DNA of 64,000 bases from an uncultured Burkholderiaceae bacterium (GTDB lineage: Bacteria; Pseudomonadota; Gammaproteobacteria; Burkholderiales; Burkholderiaceae): the NCBI GenBank assembly GCA_937871985.1, contig CALMPB010000468.1, positions 1 through 64,000 of the forward strand, written 5' to 3'. The notes beneath the pieces are model-generated. The model was not told the origin of the DNA. It saw nothing but the letters and a program-made list of their open reading frames with translations, and did not search any database. Of this stretch, positions 22,849-31,609 are shown piece by piece. A program made the translations under genes and the position numbers. Each line of letters starts with the position of its first letter. Within the stretch, counting starts at the first letter, position 1.

Positions 22849-23871
22849 ATGAATGACCAAGTGCTCGATGACCAACTTCCGCCCACGACCGTCGAGCGCG
22901 AACTCGTGCGAGGCAATGTGAAAGCGAGCATGGACGCCGCGGGCGCGAAGAGCTCGGACCTCTGGAACGTGCCGTATGAGCAGATCCGCCTGATTCCTGG
23001 ATGGCAGCCCCGCATCAACAACGAAAAATGGCGGAAGCGGGTCGCGTACATCGGTGGCCTGATCCTCGCCAACGGCTATGCGCCGGACAAGCCCGTCCAG
23101 GGCTATGTCGCGCGCGAAGGCGGCCTGGACGTGCTCTACCTGACCGAGGGGCATACCCGATATCATGCGACCGGATGGGCGCGGGAGCACGGAGCGAAGA
23201 TCGAGCGTATTCCCATGATCGTGCTGCCTAAGGGCACGACCATGGTTGACCTCACCGTGGCTCAAGCTAATGCCCAAGAGGGCACGCCGCTCGCACCCTA
23301 TGAGCTGGGCATTTTGATGAAGCGGATGATCGGATATCAGGTGTCGGTATCCGAAATTGCCCGTCGCTTTGGCTACAGCGAGCAGTACGTCAATGATTTG
23401 CTCTCGCTGATGGGTGCCCCGAGCCGAATCCGACAGATGGTGATCGAGGACAAGGTGTCGGCCGCCGTGGCGGTCCAGTTCCTCAAGTCACACGGCGACA
23501 AAGCGGAGGAGCGCCTCCTGGAGGGGCTCAAGGTCGCGGATTCCATGGGTCAAACGAGGGTGACCCGCAAGGTTCTTTCGACCGGGCCCAAGGTCCCTCC
23601 GCGATACGTGCCGAACCTCTACGACGCAATGACGAAGGTCGCGCCGTATCTTCAAGGGTTCCTGCCGGGCGAGACCGCCGAAATTCCGGGTTTGGAAGAT
23701 GAAGCCGACCTGGTCACGGTGAAAATCAGCAAATCGGCGCTTGAGGCATTCCGCGAGACGCACTTGCAAGTCACGGAAGCCATGGAGAAGCGTTCGCGCA
23801 AACAGCCGACTGCGGGGGCGGAGAACGCCGGCGACGTTGGCGCTCAAGGGGAGCAACAATCGCTAGCATGA
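22849..23871 (+). CDS. ParB/RepB/Spo0J-like DNA-binding protein
   Basis: The 340-residue product has a ParB-type N-terminal domain with LIPGWQPRINNEKWRKRVAY, a box-like GYAPDKPVQGYVAREG, and the arginine/His-rich TEGHTRYHATGW, equivalent to the GERR region that binds CTP. A helix-turn-helix follows at about 165-185 (VSVSEIARRFGYSEQYVNDL). The C-terminal third is charged and disordered. No ParA partner gene lies beside it. The element has a separate actin-type partition locus 30 kb away, so this protein is more likely a regulator or DNA-processing factor than a partition protein. AGGAGA upstream marks the start. Confidence 0.88.
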   Translation: MNDQVLDDQLPPTTVERELVRGNVKASMDAAGAKSSDLWNVPYEQIRLIPGWQPRINNEKWRKRVAYIGGLILANGYAPDKPVQGYVAREGGLDVLYLTEGHTRYHATGWAREHGAKIERIPMIVLPKGTTMVDLTVAQANAQEGTPLAPYELGILMKRMIGYQVSVSEIARRFGYSEQYVNDLLSLMGAPSRIRQMVIEDKVSAAVAVQFLKSHGDKAEERLLEGLKVADSMGQTRVTRKVLSTGPKVPPRYVPNLYDAMTKVAPYLQGFLPGETAEIPGLEDEADLVTVKISKSALEAFRETHLQVTEAMEKRSRKQPTAGAENAGDVGAQGEQQSLA

Positions 23872-23948
23872 CCGTATTGGCAATGTTCGCCGCAGGAGGG
23901 GAGCGGGGTTGGCCCCGACTGCTCCCCCTACAGCGGTTCGCGCGGGCC

Positions 23949-24590
23949 TCAAAGTTCCTGGACAACGGGCTCGCGGTCGGATTTGCCTTGCTTTGTCTTT
24001 GCCGGGTGGCCAGGTGCGATGCCTGCGTCCGCCGTCAGGAGTTTGCGCTCCATCGTGCATCCCCACTCGTACAGCTCCACCACCAAGAGACGTTGAGCGA
24101 GCGGGAGCGAATCCCAATACTGCTTGGACGGGGGCGCGTATCCCACCCATTTCGGGTCGGCCTGTAGTTTCTGGGCGGTGAGCCACAGCTGATCATCCAA
24201 CCCGATCTGACACCGCAGTTCTGAATGCTCGATGTCGCCGGCGAGCACGCGCAGCCAGAACTGAGGGATGCCAAGCCACGCTGCCAGCCAGGCGCCCCGT
24301 TCCTTATCGCGGACGAGAGAAAGGGTCGCCCGCTGGCCGGTGAGAATCGCAGTCAGAGCGCCTTGTGTGAGGCCCAGTCGACTCGCGAGAGTGGTGAGAT
24401 TCAGTTCGCAGCGCGGATCTGCAAGCTTTTCGCGGATCCGCTGTACGAGAGGTACCCCTGGCCAATGGTCCGGTCCCGTGGACCGGGGAGGATCGTCGGC
24501 GGAAGAGCGCCGGGGGCGGCCACGCTGCGGCCTTTTGGTGCCAGACGAGGCGGGTAGTTCGAATTGGGCATTTTGGTCCTTGCGTGCCAT
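23949..24590 (-). CDS. Helix-turn-helix transcription-regulator-like protein
   Basis: The 213-residue product starts with a basic disordered segment (KRPQRGRPRRSSADDPPRST), followed by a phage-repressor-type helix-turn-helix (LNLTTLASRLGLTQGALTAI, LTGQRATLS). A long C-terminal region with several Trp (QFWLRVLAGDIEHSELRCQI, LDDQLWLTAQKLQ) may dimerise or bind a partner. ATG 24590 has GGAG seven bases upstream; the frame extends to 24656 without one. It is divergent from the operon at 24785, across a 190-base AT-rich gap, and could control both. Confidence 0.8.
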   Translation of the reverse strand: MARKDQNAQFELPASSGTKRPQRGRPRRSSADDPPRSTGPDHWPGVPLVQRIREKLADPRCELNLTTLASRLGLTQGALTAILTGQRATLSLVRDKERGAWLAAWLGIPQFWLRVLAGDIEHSELRCQIGLDDQLWLTAQKLQADPKWVGYAPPSKQYWDSLPLAQRLLVVELYEWGCTMERKLLTADAGIAPGHPAKTKQGKSDREPVVQEL

Positions 24591-24784
24591 GCGCAGTCTC
24601 CGATCGATGAAATAAATATCATCAGGGCTAATTGACACGCATTGTGCATCAGTCAAGCGTCTAAACCAAATTTTTGGGCCCTAAAAGTCGTTTTTGTTCG
24701 TTCCTCATTGTATGAAATAAAAACAGCGCGTATCGTGGCACCGCGCAATGTTTAACTTGGAACCGAGCAAAGAAAGGAGCCCAC

Positions 24785-25672
24785 ATGCTTTCTGCCGAAG
24801 CCGCAGTATCTCCGCGCTCGTTCGCGTACACGAACGGGATGATGAACGCCGTCTGGCTGGTCGGAGAGCTTTTCTCCGCCGACCGTGAGGCGGGCCGGTG
24901 CGAGATCCTGATCTCCAACAAGAGCCCGCACTATCGCGTCTCGTTCGAGTTCGACGTGACCAAGGGTGTGGGTCTGCCGAAGTACTTCAAGCCCGGCGAC
25001 GTGATTGCCGTCACAGCGCTGGTACGCTCCGACCTCATTGATGGCGAATACAGCCTCACCTTGAAGGCCCTGCACTTCCAGGCGCCGAGCGTTCGCGACC
25101 TGCGTGGGGATGACTTGCGCGACTATGCGAAGCGCATGAACGGCGCCATCCTCAACGCGGCCGGTGCCGAACCCGGGCGACAGGACGCCTTCACATACAA
25201 AATCGATCGCGCCCAGCGTAAGCGATCGAACGTCATCCGGCTGGCGGGCTTCGTGCACGCGATGGAATTCGAACGAGGCGAGCCCCATCCGGAAACCCAG
25301 GAGCCCACCGGCGACAAGCTCGTGCTGCTGCTGCGGCAATTCGAAAATGCTGATAAGTGCATTCCGATACGCATCTATGGCCGCCAAGCGGGGCCGTTTT
25401 ATACGGCCATTCGTAAAGCCAAGCGCAACGGGCCCTTGGCCATCCACGCCATGGGTGAGCTGTACGTGAAGGTGAAGACCACGCCGGCGCCGGACGCAGA
25501 CGCAGAGCCCGACGTGCGTCGCGTGCCCATCATCAAGGCGATCGGCGACATCGAGCGCCTTGACTTCGATTCCGGATTGATCGGTGAGCCCGGGCTATAT
25601 CCCTGGCTCACGGAATACCTGCCGAGGGAACTCGTGTCGACGATGTCTGAAGCGCCCGAGCAACAAGCATGA
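24785..25672 (+). CDS. Possible OB-fold, single-strand DNA-binding-like protein
   Basis: The 295-residue product appears to hold two similar beta-rich halves. The first (MNAVWLVGELFSADREAGRC to about residue 100) and the second (SNVIRLAGFVHAMEFERGEP to LAIHAMGELYVKV) both have the strand spacing and NxVxLxGxV-type opening typical of OB-folds such as SSB. The C-terminal tail is acidic (SEAPEQQA). It overlaps the next start by an ATGA and lies 1.4 kb before a true ssb. A role in handling single-stranded DNA of the element fits, but this is fold-level inference without a family match. Confidence 0.72.
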   Translation: MLSAEAAVSPRSFAYTNGMMNAVWLVGELFSADREAGRCEILISNKSPHYRVSFEFDVTKGVGLPKYFKPGDVIAVTALVRSDLIDGEYSLTLKALHFQAPSVRDLRGDDLRDYAKRMNGAILNAAGAEPGRQDAFTYKIDRAQRKRSNVIRLAGFVHAMEFERGEPHPETQEPTGDKLVLLLRQFENADKCIPIRIYGRQAGPFYTAIRKAKRNGPLAIHAMGELYVKVKTTPAPDADAEPDVRRVPIIKAIGDIERLDFDSGLIGEPGLYPWLTEYLPRELVSTMSEAPEQQA

Positions 25673-26949
25673 GCCGCCGCCAGGGGCCCGCGCTCGCCGG
25701 CCGTCGACACGCCATGAGCAAGATGCTCGGCGCTTCACTGGTCGCAGGTCTTCCTGCGTTCGCCAGAGCCAATGCGGCGCAGATTGCGCCCCGCGTCGCG
25801 GATGGACTGCCGGATGGTCGCATTTGTGTCCTTTCCTACAGTACCGCGCCGCTTCCGCCCGCCGCTGTCGGCGCCGCGAGCGGCGCGATTGCGGTCCTCG
25901 GAGTCAACGGGGAAGATCCTGTTTATGTTCCGTCCGACTCTCCGAACCTCCATGACCTGGTCGTGCCGGCGAGCAATCCCGAGGGGACCATTTTCGCGAT
26001 CGGCCATGAGGCCCGGGAGTTGATCGAGGTCTTCTCGAACGACTTCACGCGCCGGGAGTCGCGACGATACGCAGGGGTGACGTTCCGCGGCCATGGATTG
26101 GCCTACGGCGCGGGAGCGCTTATCGCCGCTGAATCCTCGACGTCCCCGATCGAGGGGGGATGGTTGCTATACCTGGACGCCACTGGGAAGGAAATCACAC
26201 GCGTTGCTACGGGCAGCATACGCCCGCATGACGTGGTCGACTGCGGCGATTGGATCGCCGTTGCCCACTATGGGAATCGACCGCAGGGGGCGAATGCCGG
26301 TTCGGCGAGTAGCGCATGCAATCTCCTGTTCGATGTGGCGGCGCCGAGCGTGGCGTTCCTCAACAAACGCACGTTGGCCGTCCAAAGCAACTGGGCGCTT
26401 CCCACGGACGGCGTGGCCACGCACCTTTGTCCTGACGGCGAGGGGGCGGTGCTGGTCATGCAGATGCAAGCTCAGCGGCTCTCGTGCTTTCAGGCTAACC
26501 AAGTTACGCCCGCGCTGGCGCAGGTCCGTGACAGTGCCTCGCTCCTGCCGGTAGAACTCGAAAGCGGACTCTTCGAGTTGCCGTTGCCCGTGTACCGCGT
26601 GGATCGCTTGAAGGGGGTGACGACCAAGTTCGACACCTCGGCAACTATGCAGCGACGTGGCCAAAGCTTTGCGAGGAGCGAGTCGCTCGGCCTTTCGGTC
26701 GCGACGTTCGCCGCATCGCAGACCTTGTGGATGAAGTGGGATGGCTGGGACAGGCCCGAGGTTCGGTCATCCCTTCGCTTCGGCGTGCCGGATCCCCGGG
26801 GATGCACGTTCCTTGGGGGCGGAGCGTTGCTGGCGGTCAGCGGCAACGACAACAACGTTGCCATCATTGAGCCGAAGTCGGCCCGCCTGTTGACCATTAT
26901 TCCTGCGGTGCTAGGGCGGCATTCGCATATCCGCCACCTTGCTACTTAG
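25669..26949 (+). CDS. Exported beta-propeller-like protein (DUF1513-like)
   Basis: The 426-residue product has an N-terminal export signal. Residues 12-34 read RRHAMSKMLGASLVAGLPAF ARA, with a twin arginine at 12-13, so Tat export is possible although the motif is not classical. The rest consists of repeated strand pairs such as GTIFAIGHEARELIEVFSND, RPHDVVDCGDWIAVAHYGN and GAVLVMQMQAQRLSCF, the pattern of a beta-propeller. It resembles DUF1513 periplasmic proteins weakly. Its start overlaps the possible OB-fold gene (ATGA), so translation is coupled. An envelope protein in a DNA-handling operon is odd. Its role is unknown. Confidence 0.72.
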   Translation: MSRRQGPALAGRRHAMSKMLGASLVAGLPAFARANAAQIAPRVADGLPDGRICVLSYSTAPLPPAAVGAASGAIAVLGVNGEDPVYVPSDSPNLHDLVVPASNPEGTIFAIGHEARELIEVFSNDFTRRESRRYAGVTFRGHGLAYGAGALIAAESSTSPIEGGWLLYLDATGKEITRVATGSIRPHDVVDCGDWIAVAHYGNRPQGANAGSASSACNLLFDVAAPSVAFLNKRTLAVQSNWALPTDGVATHLCPDGEGAVLVMQMQAQRLSCFQANQVTPALAQVRDSASLLPVELESGLFELPLPVYRVDRLKGVTTKFDTSATMQRRGQSFARSESLGLSVATFAASQTLWMKWDGWDRPEVRSSLRFGVPDPRGCTFLGGGALLAVSGNDNNVAIIEPKSARLLTIIPAVLGRHSHIRHLAT

Positions 26950-27061
26950 TCGGCTGCCAGCCACCGGTGGATGTCGTCAACCTGCCGTTGATCGGATAAG
27001 ACAAGGCTCTTCCGCCTTGCCGATCTAGCGAAATCTGTCATTTTCCGAAGGAGAAATCAAA

Positions 27062-27532
27062 ATGGCATCGGTCAACAAAGTGATTTTGGTTGGGAACCTG
27101 GGGCGAGATCCCGAGGTGCGCTACTCGCCGGACGGCGCCGCAATCTGCAATCTGTCTATCGCGACGACGTCGCAGTGGAAAGACAAGTCCTCCGGGGAAC
27201 GCCGCGAGGAGACGGAGTGGCATCGAGTCGTTCTGTACAACCGCCTCGCGGAGGTCGCAGGCGAGTATCTCAAGAAAGGCCGGCAGGTCTACATTGAGGG
27301 CCGACTCAAGACGCGGAAATGGCAGGACAAGGACACGGGGGCGGACAGGTACAGCACTGAGGTCGTCGGCGACCAGATGCAGATGTTGGGCGGAAGGGGA
27401 GGCGGCGAAAGCGAGGGCAACGAGCAACCAAGTTCCGCGTCTGTGCAACAACGCAATCCCCGCTCGGCTGCGCAGCAGCCTCAATCTACTGGCGCCTCGC
27501 TCGCGGAGATGGACGATGATATTCCGTTCTAA
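27062..27532 (+). CDS. ssb: Single-stranded DNA-binding protein
   Basis: SSB coats single-stranded DNA during replication, repair and conjugal transfer. The 156 residues carry the full OB-fold pattern ([80 protein letters not shown]), a flexible Gln/Ser-rich linker, and the acidic tip DDDIPF that binds partner proteins. AAGGAG eight bases upstream gives the start. It has its own terminator. Plasmid-borne ssb genes often lie in the leading region. Confidence 0.97.
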   Translation: MASVNKVILVGNLGRDPEVRYSPDGAAICNLSIATTSQWKDKSSGERREETEWHRVVLYNRLAEVAGEYLKKGRQVYIEGRLKTRKWQDKDTGADRYSTEVVGDQMQMLGGRGGGESEGNEQPSSASVQQRNPRSAAQQPQSTGASLAEMDDDIPF

Positions 27533-27561
27533 AACCTACTAAACCGACGTTGTGTTGGTTA

Positions 27562-27596
27562 AAGCCCGCCTTTCTCTTGGAGCGCGGGCTTTTTTC
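27562..27596 (+). terminator. Terminator of ssb
   Basis: AAGCCCGC (27562-27569) pairs with GCGGGCTT (27584-27591) across a 14-base loop, then T to 27595. It comes 30 bases after the stop. Confidence 0.9.
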
Positions 27597-27686
27597 AATT
27601 CGGGCCCGCAGTTCAAGCTCGACCGTTAGTCCGCATTTGCAACGAATGAGGGTGCGAAGCCTAAACCAAGCCGCCCGGCATCCTTT

Positions 27687-27715
27687 TTTCACTCAATGTA
27701 ACCACGTGTTATATT
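27687..27715 (+). promoter_or_regulatory. Putative promoter of the CBASS operon
   Basis: TTTCAC (27687-27692) and TATATT (27710-27715) are separated by 17 bases. Transcription would begin near 27722, almost at the first ATG. This favours the GTG at 27739, with its GGGGGTAG ribosome site, as the real start. Confidence 0.5.
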
Positions 27716-27738
27716 GAGTTTGGATGATGGGGGTAGAA

Positions 27739-28653
27739 GTGGATCACAACATCGCTGTCGAGGAAAACAGATCCGAACAAATTAAGCTGCTCCGCGCGCA
27801 AAGGCGTTGTTACGCCTTGGCGAAGCTACTTCAGAACATCTACACCATTTTGACGTTGGCATTGCCTTTTGCCGCTTTGTTACTCATTCCGGTAGCTGCG
27901 GAGTGGAAAGCTCGCTTGGCCCTAATCAGCATTCTCCTAGTGCTTTTCGACACTGGATGCTTGGTACGTTGGCAGCGCGACTTAACTAAACGCGGTGCCA
28001 AGATTCAAGAACAGTTCGACGTCCATGTGTTGGGCTTGGATTGGAATAAGCTCGTCGCGGGTGCCCCTGTGGACGCTGAAATCGTGCATTCGATGACCTC
28101 TAAGGCGCCAACCGCCGAGGAGAAGAACAAGTTCACCAACTGGTATGAACCATCCATTGCCCAACTGCCGTTGCCCGTAGGCAGATTGCTGTGTCAGAGG
28201 ACGAACATCGTGTATGACTCGGCGGTACGCTTAGCGTACGCAAGAGTTCTGATTTGGGGCGCCGTATTTCTCTCAGTAGGAATTGCTGCGATAGGTTTGC
28301 ATATGGGGTTGACCTTTCCGGAGGTCATTTTGACCCTGTGTGTTCCCGCGCTTCCCCTTCTGACTTTCGCGTTGCGAGAGTGGCAAAAGCATTGCGGCGT
28401 GCTCGAAACCCTATCAGCCATGAAGGGTGAAATTGACCGGTTGTGGGAAAAGGCACTCTCTGGCGCAGAGGCGAATGATCTCACGCGCGACGCGAGGGCA
28501 CTTCAAGATGCAATCTATCGCAACCGCGCAGGAAATCCGCTCGTAGTCGACTGGCTGTATAACCTGTTGCGTCGTCGGTTTGAATCAAACACCAATCATG
28601 CGGTCGATGCGCTGGTGGCGGATGCGAAGAAGAAGCTATCCATTAAGGGCTAG
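27739..28653 (+). CDS. CBASS effector, S-4TM family membrane protein
   Basis: In type I CBASS the CD-NTase makes a cyclic nucleotide signal on phage infection, and the S-4TM effector disrupts the membrane. The product (304 residues from GTG) opens with the family-like NIAVEENRSEQIKLLRAQRR. It has two transmembrane helices near 35-75 (IYTILTLALPFAALLLIPVA, ARLALISILLVLFDTGCLV), a cytoplasmic loop of about 90 residues, and two more near 165-205 (VLIWGAVFLSVGIAAIGLHM, VILTLCVPALPLLTFAL). A helical C-terminus follows. In-frame ATGs at 27724 and 27727 lie practically at the inferred transcription start. The nucleotidyltransferase gene follows three bases after its stop. The pair is visibly less GC-rich than its surroundings, suggesting later acquisition. 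Confidence 0.9.
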   Translation: MDHNIAVEENRSEQIKLLRAQRRCYALAKLLQNIYTILTLALPFAALLLIPVAAEWKARLALISILLVLFDTGCLVRWQRDLTKRGAKIQEQFDVHVLGLDWNKLVAGAPVDAEIVHSMTSKAPTAEEKNKFTNWYEPSIAQLPLPVGRLLCQRTNIVYDSAVRLAYARVLIWGAVFLSVGIAAIGLHMGLTFPEVILTLCVPALPLLTFALREWQKHCGVLETLSAMKGEIDRLWEKALSGAEANDLTRDARALQDAIYRNRAGNPLVVDWLYNLLRRRFESNTNHAVDALVADAKKKLSIKG

Positions 28654-28656
28654 GCT

Positions 28657-30093
28657 ATGAAACTGCACGATCAATTTAAAGTGTTCCTGGAGGAGCACGT
28701 CAATTTGAATCAAACGCGTCTAACCCTGCTGGAAGACAGCATTAGCGCGGTGCAAGACGCCATTAGAGATTTAGACTGGGGACCAAAAGTCGACTCCTTT
28801 GCGCCGCAAGGATCATGGGCGCACGGGACAATTATCAAACCTCAGAGTGGGAAACCTTTCGACGCCGATCTACTGGTTTTCGTTGAACCGGTGGAAGGGT
28901 GGAGTGCGAAAGACTACATCAACACGCTGGCGACTGAGTTGGGGAAGCTGCCCACTTATAAGGACAAGGTAACGAGATACTCTCATTGCGCGACAATCGA
29001 GTACGCAGGAGTGAGAAAAATCGATGTCGCTCCATGTGTTAAGAGCCGGCTTTATCCGGGGCAACTTGAAGTCTGCAATCGGGGAACAGACACTTTCGAG
29101 CGTTCAGAGCCGCTGGAGTACACCCAATGGGTGAAAGGGAAAAATGGCGTGGCCGGAGGCAACGACCTGAAGAAGGTCACGCGTTTATTGAAGTATCTTC
29201 GGGATATCAAAGGCAATTTCACGTGCCCATCGTTCCTCTTTACGACTCTACTGGGCATGCAAGTAAGCGAAGCTGACCGCGGCACCGCGCAGTTTGCGGA
29301 TTTGACGACCTCCCTCAAAACATTAGTCGGCCGACTAGATGATTGGCTCCAATCGTGGCCCGTAGTTCCCGTCGTGCCCAATCCAAAACTCGCGAATGAA
29401 AACCAGGCGCGGGGTTGGGACGAGACGAAGTATAAGAATTTCAGAGAAAAGATACATCTCTATCGTGGCTGGATCGATGACGCCTTTGACGAAGAGGACC
29501 GCGACGAAAGCATCGGCAAGTGGAGAAGAGTGTTTGGTGAGGACTTCGCTTCAGGCGAGGCCAAGAAGGCTGCGGAAGCGGTCGCCAAGTCGTCGGCCGC
29601 AGGATCTTCACTTGTAGGCTCCGTGTCAGACTTGGTCGACCGGATAAAGATCTTTGGCGCCGCGTGCGTCCCTTCGGCCTTAAGTAAGCTTCCCCACGTC
29701 TGCCGCCCGCAATGGCGTCGAGCGAAGGAAGTCTCGAAAGTCAGAGTGACCGCCCACCTCAAAAACTCCGCTAACGGACCTCCGATTAGGGAAGTGGCGT
29801 CGGCCGAGGTGATGTCCCCGTGGAACTGGTTGAGGTTCACCGCGGCTGCCGGAAATGGCCTGACTTTTGGCGAAGAGTACAAAGTTCAGTGGCGCATCAC
29901 GAACACCGGGCCCGTCGCAGCTCAAGCGGGCCATTTGCGGGGCGACTTTTATGGGTCCGACATCGGGCTTGGAGCCTCAAGGACGGAGCATCTGAAGTAC
30001 AGAGGAGTGCATTTCGTCGAAGCATTTGTCGTCCGAAAGCGTGACGATATGCTTGTTGGCCAATCCGAGCCGTTCTATGTAGTGATTGAGTAG
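28657..30093 (+). CDS. CBASS CD-NTase (SMODS nucleotidyltransferase with C-terminal sensor domain)
   Basis: This is the cGAS/DncV-like enzyme that synthesises the cyclic oligonucleotide second messenger. The 478-residue product has the polymerase-beta-type active site: GS at 52-53 in PQGSWAHGT, then D69 and D71 in GKPFDADLLVFV, and D123 in RKIDVAPC. A helical middle follows. From about residue 370 a beta-rich domain with VQWRITNTGPVAAQAGHLRG matches the AGS-C sensor module found in this enzyme class. It follows the S-4TM effector by three bases, and there are no Cap2/Cap3 ubiquitin-like or HORMA/TRIP13 genes. This is therefore a minimal two-gene (type I) system. The nucleotide product cannot be read from sequence. 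Confidence 0.93.
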   Translation: MKLHDQFKVFLEEHVNLNQTRLTLLEDSISAVQDAIRDLDWGPKVDSFAPQGSWAHGTIIKPQSGKPFDADLLVFVEPVEGWSAKDYINTLATELGKLPTYKDKVTRYSHCATIEYAGVRKIDVAPCVKSRLYPGQLEVCNRGTDTFERSEPLEYTQWVKGKNGVAGGNDLKKVTRLLKYLRDIKGNFTCPSFLFTTLLGMQVSEADRGTAQFADLTTSLKTLVGRLDDWLQSWPVVPVVPNPKLANENQARGWDETKYKNFREKIHLYRGWIDDAFDEEDRDESIGKWRRVFGEDFASGEAKKAAEAVAKSSAAGSSLVGSVSDLVDRIKIFGAACVPSALSKLPHVCRPQWRRAKEVSKVRVTAHLKNSANGPPIREVASAEVMSPWNWLRFTAAAGNGLTFGEEYKVQWRITNTGPVAAQAGHLRGDFYGSDIGLGASRTEHLKYRGVHFVEAFVVRKRDDMLVGQSEPFYVVIE

Positions 30094-30483
30094 GGCAGGC
30101 GGCGGGAGGTCGCGGCGTCAAGCCCTGCCTAGGAAGATCCTCATCGAAACTCGGCCTTGAGGTGCCCATGCGCAATCCAATAGAGTAAGGCGGGCGTTTC
30201 AGGCTGCATGCCGAAGGGTATTTCGCCGGGCGGATATCCGCTTAACAACTAACAAAATTGTCGGATTCACGGAATGTTTGCGCAGTGCGACCGGTCGGCG
30301 CGCCCACACCCGGCGAAATGGTTCAGGGGGACGGCGTACCAACTTTTTTGGATCGACATAACTCAATAGGGCGACTTCGAAGCGCGCAGAGGCGCCTTGC
30401 GCGGAATCGTTCCAAGAGCAATACCGGCCGGTTGGAGCAGATGGAGTGAAGACCACAGTGGCCTGTCTGGAGGCGGGGCGGCC
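30094..30483. other. Intergenic region between CBASS and the regulator gene; nothing clear
   Basis: Two convergent genes flank this 390-base stretch. It holds no good terminator hairpin and no convincing small gene; an 85-codon minus-strand frame at 30199-30456 lacks a ribosome site. Confidence 0.5.
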
Positions 30484-31530
30484 TTATACCTTCGTTGCGC
30501 TGCCGCCTGCGGAGTCGACAAGCCCGTCATACTTGCGCATACGGTGGGGCGGAGGAATGTTGAGGTCCTGGCTCCAACGAGTGATGGTGGTTTCAGACAC
30601 GTCGAGTATCTGGGCGAGCTCACGGTTCGTCCGGACGCCCGCGCGCTCCTTCCATTCGGCGATCATCTTCGCCATGCTGCCGCTCTTGCCGGCAATCTGT
30701 TTCCAACGGTCGTTCTGCTGCTTGACCTGGTCGAACTTTGCGCGGAACAACAGTCGTGCACGCTCCAGCACTTCGTCCGGCAGAGGGGCGATGCCCTTCA
30801 TGTACGCACTGAGGGTATTGGGATTGCTGCTCAGTGCTACCGCCAGCTCGGGAATCGTCATTTGGAGCTTGGTCTTAATTTCGCGCAGCTCAAGCTGCCC
30901 CGCGGACGCGATTTTTGCGGTCCGGGGGGCGCGTGTCGGCTTTGCCGGCAGCGTGGATAGCTCGGCCAGGGGGACGGGCGCCCCAGGCAGTTGTCCGTCC
31001 AGCGGTGGAATCGGCACCGGGATCCAATCTTCGCGAGTTGAGGGCGCCGCCAGCGCTGCGGCAAGTTGTGCGTGGGCTTTCTTGGCCATCATGGTCGTAT
31101 CGAGGCGGAGAGTATCCGATTCTACAGGGACAAGCGCGGCCCCAACCTTGGGGTCGTCCAGGTCCGCAGTGAAGGGTAGCTCGGAATCGTAGGGATTGCG
31201 CGTGTAGTCAAGAACGAGATTGCGTGCGCAGCCCTTGAGCGCGCCCCATATGGCATCGGGATCCCGCATTCGAGGTAGAAGCCGGATTACGACGACCGCC
31301 GCGAGTTCACTCAACAGCTCTTCCAGTCGGTCGCTTCCCAGGTGCCCGTAGCGCCGCAGTGCGCTCCAGGCGATCGCCCGGATGTCTGGGTTGGTCAGAA
31401 CGAGCCGCGCGATTTGGTCAGAAAGCTGCTTTTCTTGCTCGGTTCCTCGATGTTGGACGTACTGGCGGCAGAGCAACCGGAGGTCTTCCCCGCGACCAAT
31501 GGGGCTGAGATCTGATCGATTTTTTATCAT
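30484..31530 (-). CDS. DNA-binding regulator with two helix-turn-helix regions
   Basis: The product has about 348 residues. The N-terminal part (DIRAIAWSALRRYGHLGSDR, LEELLSELAAVVVIRLLPRM, WGALKGCARNLVLDYTRN) is helical and faintly like sigma-factor region 2. A Pro/Ala-rich linker follows. Two helix-turn-helix candidates come next: LQMTIPELAVALSSNPNTLS and, near the C-terminus, RTNRELAQILDVSETTITRW. ATG 31530 lies just behind an AT-rich palindrome GATTTATATAAATC and has no ribosome site, so a leaderless message or one of the upstream in-frame starts (to 31587) is possible. It is divergent from the Sel1/HD/RecG operon and may control it. Confidence 0.8.
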   Translation of the reverse strand: MIKNRSDLSPIGRGEDLRLLCRQYVQHRGTEQEKQLSDQIARLVLTNPDIRAIAWSALRRYGHLGSDRLEELLSELAAVVVIRLLPRMRDPDAIWGALKGCARNLVLDYTRNPYDSELPFTADLDDPKVGAALVPVESDTLRLDTTMMAKKAHAQLAAALAAPSTREDWIPVPIPPLDGQLPGAPVPLAELSTLPAKPTRAPRTAKIASAGQLELREIKTKLQMTIPELAVALSSNPNTLSAYMKGIAPLPDEVLERARLLFRAKFDQVKQQNDRWKQIAGKSGSMAKMIAEWKERAGVRTNRELAQILDVSETTITRWSQDLNIPPPHRMRKYDGLVDSAGGSATKV

Positions 31531-31535
31531 AAGAT

Positions 31536-31549
31536 TTATATAAATCAGA
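31536..31549. promoter_or_regulatory. AT-rich palindrome between divergent genes
   Basis: GATTTATATAAATC is a perfect 14-base palindrome lying between the two-HTH regulator and the Sel1-repeat gene. A TTGACA on the plus strand follows within ten bases, a possible -35 for the rightward operon. A self-binding site for the regulator is a reasonable guess. Confidence 0.5.
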
Positions 31550-31609
31550 TAGTTGACACCTCTAAATGTTAACATCGCCAGGGTCAAAATCGTCTGCGTG
31601 AGAGCCTGA

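Noticed and set aside
30199..30456. Minus-strand frame of 85 codons downstream of the two-HTH regulator
   Set aside because: GTG start with no ribosome site and no recognisable features. Too weak to call.
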